A stretch of DNA of 64,000 bases from Spirochaetales bacterium (GCA_024233785.1 JACKPD010000004.1:62001-126000), one strand, 5' to 3'; positions 54,729-63,413 are shown, counted from the first letter of the stretch. Notes: generated by a model from the sequence alone, not told the origin. Translations and numbers: made by a program.

Positions 54729-55490
54729 ATGAGCTCAGAAATTGTTTTTCTTAACATGAACCTTTTTCAATTGATTTCAATTGCTGTATTCGCTCTACTT
54801 GCCGGATTTGAAAGAGCAGGGATCAGATCAGCGGTCCTTCCTGTAGTCCCTTTTGTTGTTAAAAGCTTCGGCGCGGTCAATGCACTCGGTTACATGATCC
54901 CCCTTTTAATCGCAGGAGATATTTTCTCTGTCAGCTATTATAGGAAAAATGCGGAAAAAAAAGAACTTATCCGCCTCCTGCCCTTCGCTGCCGCAGGAAT
55001 AATTTTTGCTATGATAATAGGCGGCAAAATATCAGCTGACACTTTCAAAAAAACAATCGGGACGCTTATAATTTTAAGCCTGATTATTATTTTTCTTGAT
55101 CAGAAAATATCAAATAAAAACCCTGCGGGCAGAAACTATAGGAAAACTGGCCCTCTTTTCAGTATTTCTACCGGATTTTCCTCAATGCTTGGCGGATCCG
55201 GAGGGGCTATAATATCAACCTATTTTCTGCTTACCGGTATTAACAAAAACGCTTTTATAGGTACTACGGCATGGTTTTTCTTTTTTGTAAACCTCTTTAA
55301 ACTGCCTCTTTATTACTTCGGCTGGAAAAACATCCATCCTTATTCACTTCTTGCGGATCTTATGCTGATGCCTCTGCTTGCCGCGGGAATATTAACCGGA
55401 ATATTTATCATTAAAAAAATAAACGAGAAGATGTTCAGAATATTCATATTCATTGCGACTTTCTTATCTGCCCTGATTCTTTTCATATGA
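54729..55490 (+). CDS. TSUP family (TauE/SafE) membrane transporter
   Basis: A 253-residue polytopic inner-membrane protein with about eight helices. The TSUP half-repeats are visible as FALLAGFERAGIRSAVLPVVPF and STGFSSMLGGSGGAIISTYFLLTGINKNAFIGTTAWFFFFVN (landmarks GFSSMLGGSGGAI and KNAFIGTTAW). The family exports sulfite, sulfoacetate or related anions; substrate not assigned. It stands alone; AAAGGATG gives only a weak ribosome site. Confidence 0.88.
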   Translation: MSSEIVFLNMNLFQLISIAVFALLAGFERAGIRSAVLPVVPFVVKSFGAVNALGYMIPLLIAGDIFSVSYYRKNAEKKELIRLLPFAAAGIIFAMIIGGKISADTFKKTIGTLIILSLIIIFLDQKISNKNPAGRNYRKTGPLFSISTGFSSMLGGSGGAIISTYFLLTGINKNAFIGTTAWFFFFVNLFKLPLYYFGWKNIHPYSLLADLMLMPLLAAGILTGIFIIKKINEKMFRIFIFIATFLSALILFI

Positions 55491-55668
55491 AATCATTTAA
55501 AGATAGTGCTAATTGATATGCAGCAGTTATTTTCTTCAAACGTTTACCGCTTAATTATAACATTTCGTTTATACTGTAACTTCCCCTGTGATTTATTTGT
55601 TGTATATATGAACCAACGGATAGCTTAATAAAGCTATTACCTCCTTTTTTTAAAATATTTTTATAACT

Positions 55669-55701
55669 AAGCGGCAGGCTGTCAGTCTGCCGCTTTTTTT
55701 T
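55669..55701 (+). terminator. Strong terminator in a 338-bp gene-free gap
   Basis: Stem AGCGGCAG / CTGCCGCT and eight T residues, 180 bp after the TSUP stop. The gap 55491-55828 otherwise holds only AT-rich sequence and a small palindrome (ATAGCTTAATAAAGCTAT at 55620-55637). The distance from the TSUP gene allows either a long 3' end or an unlisted small RNA ending here. Confidence 0.85.
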
Positions 55702-55828
55702 CTTCTATTGCTTTTAAGTTTATAAAACTTAATAATAAAAATGATGACAGCTAAACTGTTTTCAGGTTATTATCCGGGAAATTCCGTAAAGAATAATATT
55801 TGATATTTGAATATCAAGGAGACTGATT

Positions 55829-56452
55829 TTGGAAAAACTTTTTGAAGGTGCGAAAAAATTTACTAATTCTGATTTTTTAGAATATAAGGAAATATTCAAA
55901 TCTATTCAGAACAGCCAGAAGCCCCATACACTCTTTATCGGATGTTCAGATTCCCGGATTGTTCCTAATTTAATTACAAATACAATGCCGGGGGAGTTGT
56001 TTGTTATCAGAAATATTGCGAATATTGTCCCTGTTTACCGTGAAGTCAATGAATTTCTGGCCACAACATCAGCAATAGAATATGCTGTTAAAATTCTCAA
56101 CATTGAAAATATTATTGTCTGCGGTCATTCAAACTGCGGCGGATGCAACGCTTTTTATTTATCTGATGATGAATTGGAAAAAATCCCCCATACCCGGAAA
56201 TGGATACAGCTTTCAAAAAAAGTAATCGATAAAGTAAAATCAGATCAAGAGATTATGAATGACCTTGTAAAAAGAGAATGGATTACCGAGCAGTTAAATA
56301 TTGTTGAACAGATTTCACATTTAATGACTTATCCATATATAAAAACACTGGCCGATGAAAATAAAATTAATATTTACGGCTGGCATTATGTTATCCAGAC
56401 AGGGAAAATATATAATTATAACAGGGAGAAAAATATATTTGAGCTGATATAG
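55829..56452 (+). CDS. Beta-class carbonic anhydrase
   Basis: A 207-residue zinc enzyme interconverting CO2 and bicarbonate. The zinc ligands are in GCSDSRIVP (Cys, with the Asp-Arg dyad), and CGHSNCGGC (His and Cys). FVIRNIANIVP is also typical. The start is a TTG with AAGGAG 7 nt upstream; no ATG lies in frame near. Single-gene unit. Together with the gamma-class protein at 15972 the organism has two carbonic anhydrase folds. Confidence 0.95.
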   Translation: MEKLFEGAKKFTNSDFLEYKEIFKSIQNSQKPHTLFIGCSDSRIVPNLITNTMPGELFVIRNIANIVPVYREVNEFLATTSAIEYAVKILNIENIIVCGHSNCGGCNAFYLSDDELEKIPHTRKWIQLSKKVIDKVKSDQEIMNDLVKREWITEQLNIVEQISHLMTYPYIKTLADENKINIYGWHYVIQTGKIYNYNREKNIFELI

Positions 56453-56571
56453 CTATATGTAAAAACTATATCCGGACAGTCATCACTATTGCTATCAGTT
56501 CTGATTTATATAATATGGCATAAGCCTGTATGTTTCTAATCAAAAAGAAAAAAAATCAATATAATGTAATA

Positions 56572-56599
56572 TTGATAAATTTTCAAAACTACTTATAAT
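56572..56599 (+). promoter_or_regulatory. Promoter giving near-leaderless mRNA
   Basis: TTGATA, 16-nt spacer, TATAAT. The -10 ends 8 nt before the ATG at 56608, so the transcript would start within about 2 nt of the start codon. No ribosome-binding sequence is present. Confidence 0.65.
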
Positions 56600-56607
56600 C
56601 ATACCAC

Positions 56608-57012
56608 ATGAACCTTAAGATATCAGACAGTAATTTGCCGGATTATATACATATAAGCATTGATGAATACCCAACACCCGCCAATTTAGAATTATTGGTA
56701 GAGGAAATCTTTTCTTTACCGGTATGGGAATCAGGGTTAAATGTCATAATTAACATTAAAGAAGAGAATAAACAGAACCATTCTTTAGACGATGTGTATT
56801 TATATGAAAGAATAATATCAAGACATCTGGATAAATTAAAAACATCACATTGTGCTGTAGTTTTAAAAGATCTGTGTAACCCTGAGATACACGAAATTTT
56901 CAAAATGATAATTCAGCATAAGTCCAATAAAAGAATCCGTTTGTTTTGCACTGAAAATGAAGCTGTTGACTGGATAAAAGAAATTATCAGAAAAACTGCT
57001 GCTACAGGCTGA
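56608..57012 (+). CDS. SpoIIAA/STAS-like small protein
   Basis: A 134-residue soluble protein with alternating strands and helices. The final HKSNKRIRLFCTENEAVDWIKEII reads like the end of the SpoIIAA-like/STAS-related family, where the phrase (F)xxxxEAxxWL is typical. There is no membrane segment. Its ATG follows a promoter with almost no leader. No neighbour suggests a partner. The family assignment is tentative. Confidence 0.55.
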   Translation: MNLKISDSNLPDYIHISIDEYPTPANLELLVEEIFSLPVWESGLNVIINIKEENKQNHSLDDVYLYERIISRHLDKLKTSHCAVVLKDLCNPEIHEIFKMIIQHKSNKRIRLFCTENEAVDWIKEIIRKTAATG

Positions 57013-57190
57013 TTATATATTTTAAAGAAAAAAAGATAAAAGACTGTCCGCTCTGCCCGGCATCAGGAAACTATAAATAATATAATTTACCTTTAATTTC
57101 ATTTTTTCTTTTGACCTTGAAAAGAACACAAACATAGTGAGAAAAAATCACTTCCCTTATTCCCCCATGCAAGTGTAAGATAATAAAACA

Positions 57191-57526
57191 ATGACAAATA
57201 TTAAAATTACAGAAGATAGCATCATAATCAGGATCACCGGCTGGGACAGGGTTTTCGCATTAAAGAGCTCAGTTACTATTCCCAGGAAATGTATAACAAG
57301 AGCTTATGCACTTGATGATTCCCTAAAGCCGCCCTTCTTCCGCTGCCCTGGGACAGGGATACCGAAAATCCTCATCGCGGGTACATTTTATGACTTCAAG
57401 AGAAAGGAGTTCTGGCTGGTACATTTTAGCAATAAGGCGTTGGTCCTGGATTTGAAAGGTTTCCGCTATACCCGGGTTGTTGTGGATACCAGCGAGCTTG
57501 AAAGTATATTAGAGATGCTTTTCTAA
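57191..57526 (+). CDS. Bacterial PH-domain-like protein
   Basis: A 111-residue protein matching a family of small bacterial PH-like proteins: ITGWDRVFALKSSVTIP near the start, GTGIPKILIAGTFYDFKRKEFWLVHFSNKALVLDL in the middle (landmarks GTGIPKILIAGTF and EFWLVHF), and RYTRVVVDTSELESIL at the end. It has no signal peptide. No ribosome site is seen before the ATG. Function unknown. Confidence 0.7.
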   Translation: MTNIKITEDSIIIRITGWDRVFALKSSVTIPRKCITRAYALDDSLKPPFFRCPGTGIPKILIAGTFYDFKRKEFWLVHFSNKALVLDLKGFRYTRVVVDTSELESILEMLF

Positions 57527-57565
57527 TGTGGTCATGAGAGTATACTTAAGCAGTGAAAATAATAA

Positions 57566-58162
57566 TTAATATCTAAGACCTAATTGGATTTCGCCACGGT
57601 TACAACTATCAGCAACACCTTCGTAGGATACAAATCCGATACCAACAGCAAAAATATTAAAATGATAACCAATTAATACTTCATTATAAGAATAAGAATC
57701 CCCATTAATTGGATATTCGACATCTTCTCCAGTTTTCAGAATCATACCTGTAATAATGGTTGAAAATCCTTTACCAAAATTGATATAGATATTATCAAAT
57801 TCCATCGTTGCCTGTAATCCAACATCATCCATTCTCACATATACTGAGTCGGTATAACTATATGGCTTTTGCGAGTAATCCGCTTCCCATCTACTCATGG
57901 CGAAATGCGGTCCTATAAGAAATTTCATATTATCAATTTCAATTCCGATCCCCAATGAAGCTCCAACTCCAAAAGCATATTTTTGGTCATCACTCATCCC
58001 AATGTCAGGCCAATTTTGAATTGAAAGGTATAGATCGCCTCCAAAAGCAAGGTTTATTCCTTCATCTTCTGCAGGTTGATTTGATTCCTGTGCAAAAACA
58101 TTTATTGATAACAAAAAAGCATTAATTACAAGAAAGAAGCGCAAGAAGTTGAATAGTTTCAT
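57566..58162 (-). CDS. Outer-membrane beta-barrel-like protein
   Basis: A 198-residue exported protein with signal peptide ending NVFAQ and a mature chain of amphipathic strands, ending IQLGLRY with a terminal aromatic, so a small eight- or ten-strand barrel is likely. Start chosen at the ATG after AAGGAAG; an upstream ATG would add 15 residues. It converges on the PH-like gene with a 40-bp gap. No specific family seen. Confidence 0.72.
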   Translation of the reverse strand: MKLFNFLRFFLVINAFLLSINVFAQESNQPAEDEGINLAFGGDLYLSIQNWPDIGMSDDQKYAFGVGASLGIGIEIDNMKFLIGPHFAMSRWEADYSQKPYSYTDSVYVRMDDVGLQATMEFDNIYINFGKGFSTIITGMILKTGEDVEYPINGDSYSYNEVLIGYHFNIFAVGIGFVSYEGVADSCNRGEIQLGLRY

Positions 58163-58359
58163 AAATACTTCCTTATAAAAGAAGACACATTCAATTTGTA
58201 TACACATTATAATTTACATATTTGAAATGTCAACCAGAATAATATCTCCAGAATAATTACTGCTCTTTTTATCTGATTATTTCGTTATTTGTCTTTTTTT
58301 TAGAGTATCTATTTAATAATTTTAAGCCGAGTGTTATCCCTCCAAAAGATATCATCCGA

Positions 58360-58503
58360 TTACTGACTTTTCTTTTTTCTTATATCCGAATTTAAGTTAC
58401 AACAATCCGGTTTACCATTGCCGTATAAATTCTTATTTACTTTTTCCATTCTTTCGAGATAATTCATGAAACTTATCTTTATATTTTCAAAAAAGTTTTT
58501 CAT
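58360..58503 (-). CDS. Small LDCC-like putative metal-binding protein
   Basis: A 47-residue frame: helical start (MKNFFENIKISFMNYLERMEK, landmark FMNYLERMEK), then GNGKPDCCNLN. It resembles small proteins I know as LDCC-motif putative metal-binding proteins, with PDCC in place of LDCC. AGGGAAG lies 7-8 nt before the ATG. Its presence in a region otherwise poor in genes is supported by this motif. Recognition is from memory, so moderate. Confidence 0.55.
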   Translation of the reverse strand: MKNFFENIKISFMNYLERMEKVNKNLYGNGKPDCCNLNSDIRKKKSQ

Positions 58504-58894
58504 GATAAATCTTCCCTATTTAATTTATCTTTTCAGCTGCTCATATTCTTCTAATGTTTTATTCCACCTTTGCTAGCGTTTTTTAAAATAGCAAAAAGCC
58601 CTTATTATCATCATCACCATTTTTCTTATTTCTTCCGGGACAAAAAAACAATAGCAAGAACAATAACTAAAAGACATTAATCCTATAAACATATATCTCC
58701 TCCCAAAAAGAAATTTCACAGAATTGCTAGTTAAGAAAACCCATATTTTCCTCCATAAGTAAATCAGTTCATATATATAATACTGTCTATATATGCTTAG
58801 TGTGATTTAAAATGTGTTTATTTGATGAATTGTGTGGACTTCTCCCGAAACAAAAGACATGTATACTTGATATACTTAGTACCAAGGAGTATTT
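58504..58894. other. Gene-poor AT-rich stretch
   Basis: No convincing gene is seen. A leftward 39-codon frame at 58573-58692 has a GGGAGGAG site but reads as Cys/Phe-rich and stops at TAG. A neighbouring frame of the same DNA reads VIVLAIVFLSRKK, a plausible membrane helix, so it may be a frameshifted small gene. Confidence 0.3.
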
Positions 58895-59103
58895 ATGTCA
58901 AAGAGCCTCAAGCATATAGACGTAATTTTAAAGAGAAGCAGTTAAAACAAATTACTGAGAGAGGCTACCCGCAAATGATGTTGCAAAAATCCTTGGGTGA
59001 CTATACATGTAGTCTGTACAAATGTAGGAAAATATTCAAGTGCAAAAAAGACACTAAAAAAGCAGGTAGGTAAAAGAATTACAAAAGAACTTAAATCTTT
59101 AAC
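58895..59103 (+). mobile_element. IS3-family OrfA remnant
   Basis: An AAGGAGT site precedes ATG, then MSK followed, after one-base frame changes, by PQAYRRNFKEK, KQITERGYP, KSLG, SLYKW-like and KELQKELKSLT-like pieces. Together they match the helix-turn-helix and leucine-zipper start of IS3-type OrfA proteins (MSKR..RRNFKEKAVKQITERGYP). The copy stops near 59103, short of the full OrfA, with no OrfB and no terminal repeats recognised. It is a truncated and frame-broken fragment next to a tRNA-like sequence, a common insertion target. Confidence 0.7.
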
Positions 59104-59136
59104 TCCCCAAACTTTAGATTTTACAATTATATTTAT

Positions 59137-59214
59137 GGAACGATGCGGGATTCGAACCCACGGCCCTCTCTCCTCCGGAGGGGGAGACGTTTATTCAGGC
59201 TGAGCAGACCGTCC
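59137..59214 (-). tRNA. tRNA-Arg(CCG)-like, damaged
   Basis: On the minus strand the acceptor GGACGGT pairs with ATCGTTC (including G-U pairs), and the T-arm GTGGG-TTCGAAT-CCCGC is perfect. The anticodon loop reads CTCCGGA (anticodon CCG) in a TCTCC/GGAGA stem, but with two extra C before the loop. The D-stem GCTC faces AAAC in place of GAGC. A functional tRNA would not fold with these changes. CCA is not encoded. Either a decayed gene or miscalled bases; the C insertion is in a homopolymer. Confidence 0.6.
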
Positions 59215-59581
59215 ATAGCAAAGTTATAACCTTAATGGAAATATGTCAAATTTTTGAATATGCACCTGCAATATGGAAATAAAAACAGCATACCGGTATA
59301 ATTTCACAGTGAAATGAGAAAAAAAACAAAGCTTTATATATATTCACTAGGCCAGGCTGCGCGGCCGGCAATTTTATATGGGAGATCCTGGTGAGGCTTA
59401 TGCAGCTTGCAGGTTTTGAGAGATAGATCTTTCGGCAGGGCCTGTTGTAGGATTGACGCTGGCATACTGGGTATATTTCAAAAATCAATCCGGGAACGCT
59501 GGTAGGGGAATAATTAAATTTGGTTTTACGGTAAAAAAATATAAACATGATGGCTAAAGATAACAAGGCGCACCTTTAAAT
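59215..59581. other. Gap without recognisable gene
   Basis: I see no coding match on either strand. Pieces such as MRKKTKLYIYSLG on the plus strand read protein-like but cannot be followed. Given the indel damage nearby, a real gene might be hidden here. Confidence 0.3.
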
Positions 59582-60165
59582 ATGAATAACAAAGATGCAA
59601 CACTATCGTGCTGGCATCAGCATCACCTAGAAGAAAAATGATTCTTGAGAGGTTTTGAATTCCGTTTATTGTTATGCCTGCAGACATTGATGAGACACTT
59701 CCGGACTGAAGCCCGAAGATGGTCAAAGAGCTTGCAGTTAAAAAGGCGGAAAGCATTGTTCTTGCTGACAGCTTAAACACCGCTGGTATCTAGTCAGGAC
59801 AATGGTGCTGATTGACGGTAAAATGTTGGCAAACCTGTTGACACATTATTGAAGTTGAAGCTTTTCTTGGGAGTTTTTAATTTCAGGCAGGGAACATCAG
59901 GTAATTACAGGTAATAGTATTATTGAATGCCGAAAAAAGGGAAATGAGAGGACAGGAACGGATTCAGCATCTGTCTGGTTTGCAGCACTTACAGACAAGG
60001 ATATAACCTTGCATCTTCCACAGTATCGGAATGGTGCAGCAGGGGCCTGGCAGGATACAGGGAGGATGGGGGTGAATGCCTGGTGGAAAAAATAGAAGGC
60101 TCCTGCAGCACATGGGGTTGCCCATCCGGCTTCTTTTTTAGTATTTCCTATCTGCAGGTTGTCCC
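59582..60165 (+). pseudogene. maf: maf (nucleoside triphosphate pyrophosphatase), frame-disrupted
   Basis: Read across several frames, the segment gives the Maf protein in order: TIVLASASPRRKMILERF (SxSPRR active site), IPFIVMPADIDETLPD, LKPED, LAVKKAES, LIDGKMLAKPVD, VITGI, AGYR and GECLVEKIEGSCST. Spacing gives about 194 residues, the normal Maf length. At least eight small frame changes occur. Maf hydrolyses non-canonical NTPs such as dTTP, UTP or m7GTP. The neighbouring order maf-rpsB-tsf-frr is retained. It is damaged as written; see the finding on this region. Confidence 0.85.
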
Positions 60166-60297
60166 TGCATATATCTTCTGTCAGGCTGATTTCCGCATAA
60201 CCAGGCGTATTTCTGCCCTTCCCGAAAATCTACAAGCCTGCACGAGATCAAGAGACGGACCGGTATTTAATTATACCGGATTTCAGGAGGAAATAGA

Positions 60298-61218
60298 GTG
60301 GCAGTAGTTACAATGAAAACCTGCTGAATCTGGAGTACATTTCGCTATCAGACCAAAAGATGATCCAGGAATGAAGAATTTATTTTTGCGGAAAGAAACG
60401 GTATTCATATCACTGATCTTCAAAACAATCACAGCCATCAAGGAAGCATACGATTTTGTACGCCCACAGTTCACGACGGCAAATCAGTCCTTTATAGGAA
60501 CAAAAACAGGCCCAGCTGCGGTTGAAAAAGAAGCAAAAAGATGCGGAATGCTTTTATGTAAAACAACAGGATGGCTCGGCGGAATGCTGACCAACTTCAC
60601 TACTAATTAAAAATCAATAATGAGACTCAAAACGAAAAACGGAATTGACGGTACTTTTTTGAAAAGCCTCACTAAAAAGAAATTTCCTTCTTATGAAGGA
60701 AAAGACAGGTCTTGAGAAGAACCTTATGAATCAAGGACATGAAAGATTCTCCAGGTGTTATAATATTATTGATACCAAAAAGAAGCAATAGCAGTAGCGG
60801 AATACAGGTGCGGTATTCCTATCATTGCGATTGTAGATACCAACTCCCTTAACCCCTGAAGGGATCACCTATCCTCTATTCCGGGAAATGATGATGCTGG
60901 TAAGGGCGCGATAACACTCTTTACCCAGATTATTGCAAACGTGCGGTAGTTGAAGTGACAATGAGATCGGTCTTCAGGTTATAGAAAATCTTCTGTGGAT
61001 GATAAAGGAAGAAACTTTGTGCGAAACAGCTGATGCGGGAGAAAACGCAGACACCGGCAATTGAAAAAGATTCCTTGCTGCAAAGCTACTCGGAAGCGCG
61101 AAGACAAAGAAGCTAAGAAGTTTGCTGCAGGATTATTCAGATTGCGTCCTGAGGATAAAACAAAAGAGGACCAAGTGCCCTGTATGCAGATCCGGAAATT
61201 GATACTGATAAATTTATA
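60298..61218 (+). pseudogene. rpsB: rpsB (ribosomal protein S2), frame-disrupted
   Basis: A GTG start with AGGAGG 7 nt upstream, then pieces of S2: AVVTMK, GMKNLF-like/FAERNG, KTITAIKEAYDFVR, FIGTK, AVEKEAKRCGML, GWLGGMLTNFTT, DGTF, LTKKEISFLMKEKTGLEKNL, IIDTKKEAIAVAE, GIPIIAIVDTN, PIPGNDDAG, ITLFTQIIANV. The order and spacing match an S2 of about 300 residues with an acidic C-terminal tail. More than ten small indels break the frame. S2 is essential and binds the 30S head. As written it could not be made. Confidence 0.88.
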
Positions 61219-61236
61219 AAGATTAGGGAGATAAAT

Positions 61237-62062
61237 GTGGAAATCAAACTGGCAGACGTAAAAAACTCAGAGATCAGGACTGAGCGGTGGTATGATGGAT
61301 CAAACAGCCCTTGTAAATGCGGAAGGCAAAATTATGGAAAAGGCTGTAAAAATACTAAAGGAAAGGATCGCAGCTGCTGCAAAAGAAGAAGCAGCAGAGC
61401 AACTGGAAGAAGGAAAACATTCTGGATGAGTTGAACCCGGAAAAGCAGTAATATTTGAACTTTCATGAAACAGATTTTGTGGCACGAAATGAGACCTGTA
61501 AAAAACTTGGAGAAACCCTCGCCGCTGAAATAACAAATCAGTGCCACAAAATAAATGATAAACTTACCGGAATGGTTGCAGTCATCATCAATAAAAGAGA
61601 ACATGTCTCTTAAAAGATTCAAGACTCTCGGCATAGCGGACAATGAATACGCAAGGATTGATTATGTACATGGTGTAGGAAACATTGGTAATTGTAAAAC
61701 TTATCATCAGACAATCCGGCGGTTTTTAAAAAGGATGAAGTCAAGGCATTTGCTTTGACTGCGCTCTTCACATAGCGGCATTTAATCCTCTGCCTTGTCT
61801 GAAAAGCAGGTTCCGCAGATTATCTTAAAGAACAGGAAGAAATATTCAAAAAAAAATGGTGACAGAAAACCTGGGGCAAGCCGGAGAATATTCTCCAGGG
61901 TATTGTCAAGGGGAAAAATAAACAAGCACCTTCTGAAATCTGCTTTTTTAAACCAGCCTTTTGCATGATGATAAAAGAAAGTTTCACAGGTTGCCGCTGA
62001 AATATCAAAAACAGCAGGTGGCAATACATTGAAATTGCTGAATATGTTTACTAAATTAGCGA
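61237..62062 (+). pseudogene. tsf: tsf (elongation factor Ts), frame-disrupted
   Basis: GTG start with AGGGAG 6 nt upstream. Pieces in order: VEIKLADVKN, GMMD, ALVNAEG, EKAVKILKER, AVIFELS, ETDFVARNET, KKLGETLAAEI, INDKLTGMVAVIINK, ENMSLKRFKTLGIADNEYA, DYVHGVGNIG, KDEVKAFAFDCALHIAAFNPL, KQVPADYLKEQEEIFKK, ENLGKPENILQGIVKGK, NKHLSEICFLNQPFVHDDKRKVSQVAAEISKTAGGN and IEIAEYVY. That is a complete EF-Ts with the TDFVARN core. About a dozen indels of one or two bases break it. Confidence 0.9.
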
Positions 62063-62145
62063 TAACGCGTATTAAAATAAGTTGTCCCTCACGGGGACGG
62101 CTGTCACTATATCTGATACAGTTGTTAAATTATATCAAGGGTTTT

Positions 62146-62697
62146 ATGAACAGCAAAATCAAAATCCGAAGATAAATGAAAAGTCTCGCTTCTTCTCGAG
62201 AAGAGTTTTCGGGGATTAGAATATGACGGTCAGCATCTATTTTGGACAAGCTGAATAAGTTGATTATTTCGACAAAGTACTCCCTCTTAATCCAGGTGGC
62301 GATAATTTCTGTGCCGCCTGAAGCAAGGCTTGTTGTTATCCAGCCATGGGGGACAGGTCAATTATAAGTGAAATTGAAAAGCGATACAAAATCCGAACTT
62401 TCCTAAATCCTACCAATAATGACGGTAAAGTTGCTAAGAATAAATATACCCCTTACGGAACAAAGAAGAAAAGAACTTGTAAAATCAGCAAAAAACATAG
62501 CTGAAAACTATAGGGTCGCAATGAGAAACATCAGGCGGGACGCGAATGACGAACTCAAAAAGAAGCTTAAAAGCAGCGAAATAACTGAAGATCAGGAAAA
62601 ACAGGGCGCTGATGATATTCAGAAAATGACAGACAAATATATACTTGAAATCAATAAAGCTCTTGAATTAAAAGAAAAAGAAATTATGGAAATCTGA
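62146..62697 (+). pseudogene. frr: frr (ribosome recycling factor), N-terminal half frame-disrupted
   Basis: ATG after AAGG. The distance to the stop is 552 nt, exactly 183 residues plus stop, the normal RRF size. The first half is broken by indels, with pieces EKMKSLASS-like, SGI, SASILDKL, VDYF, VAIISVP-EARLVVIQPW, SEIEK. From 62419 the frame is open and clean: VKLLRINIPLTEQRRKELVKSAKNIAENYRVAMRNIRRDAND to EIMEI (landmark LTEQRRKELVK). The usual IPPLTE lacks one Pro. The transition from damaged to clean sequence lies near 62.45 kb. Its stop overlaps uppS by one base. Confidence 0.87.
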
Positions 62698-63413
62698 TGT
62701 CGGAACAAAAAGGGCCTGTTCATATAGCAATTATAATGGACGGCAACGGCCGATGGGCACAGAAACTGGGAAAACCGAGAAGCTTCGGTCACAGGGAAGG
62801 TCTGGAGACTGCAAAAAAAATAACACTTGCTGCCTCGAATGCAGGTATAAAATATCTTTCACTTTATGTATTTTCAACAGAAAACTGGAAAAGGACAGAA
62901 ACAGAGGTTTCTTTTCTAATGCAGCTTCTTAAATCCCATTTGAGAAGGGAATATGATTTCTACAAGGAAAATCAGATAAGGGTTATCCATTCAGGCGATC
63001 TTGAAAGACTCCCCCCGGAAGTAAAAAAAGAAATATCATCAGTAACTGCAGATACCGCAGCCTTTAAAGGTCTTACAGTAAACCTTGCTATCAATTACGG
63101 CGGCAGGGATGAGCTTATAAGAGCTGTAAACAGGTGGACCAGTGATAATGACGCAAAAAATGCACCGCTTGATACAGATACAATCAGAAAATATCTTGAC
63201 CAGCCCGATGTTCCGGATCCTGACCTGGTTATAAGAACAGCAGGTGAAAAAAGGCTGAGCAATTTTCTCCTCTGGGAAACTGCCTACAGCGAATTTTATT
63301 TCAGCGACAAGTACTGGCCCGACTGGAGCGAAAATGATCTCTCTGAAGCAATTGAAAGCTATATAAAAAGAGACAGAAAATTCGGCGCGCTATCAAAGGA
63401 GAAACAAGAATGA
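62697..63413 (+). CDS. uppS: Undecaprenyl diphosphate synthase (cis-prenyltransferase)
   Basis: A 238-residue cytoplasmic enzyme that adds isopentenyl units to farnesyl diphosphate, making the lipid carrier for peptidoglycan. Conserved region I is IAIIMDGNGRWAQ (Asp at about 15), then GHREG, LSLYVFSTENWKR and the C-terminal VPDPDLVIRTAGEKRLSNFLLWETAYSEFYF (landmark DLVIRTAGEKRLSNF). Here the usual SGE is AGE. The ATG overlaps the frr stop (TGATG). It lies upstream of cdsA with a 4-bp overlap, as in other spirochaetes. Confidence 0.96.
   Translation: MSEQKGPVHIAIIMDGNGRWAQKLGKPRSFGHREGLETAKKITLAASNAGIKYLSLYVFSTENWKRTETEVSFLMQLLKSHLRREYDFYKENQIRVIHSGDLERLPPEVKKEISSVTADTAAFKGLTVNLAINYGGRDELIRAVNRWTSDNDAKNAPLDTDTIRKYLDQPDVPDPDLVIRTAGEKRLSNFLLWETAYSEFYFSDKYWPDWSENDLSEAIESYIKRDRKFGALSKEKQE

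Noticed and set aside
58573..58692. 39-residue leftward frame with good ribosome site
   Set aside because: Cys/Phe-rich translation without a family match; another frame of the same DNA gives a better membrane helix, so a damaged gene or chance frame is likelier.
59137..59214. First read as a tRNA-Ser with a long variable arm
   Set aside because: The CTCCGGA loop, its TCTCC/GGAGA stem and the acceptor pairing fit tRNA-Arg(CCG) better; the apparent long arm is the anticodon arm.
59310..59400. MRKKTKLYIYSLG segment, considered as the start of a MiaB/RimO-type protein
   Set aside because: The similarity ends after about ten residues and no cysteine or radical-SAM motif follows in any frame.
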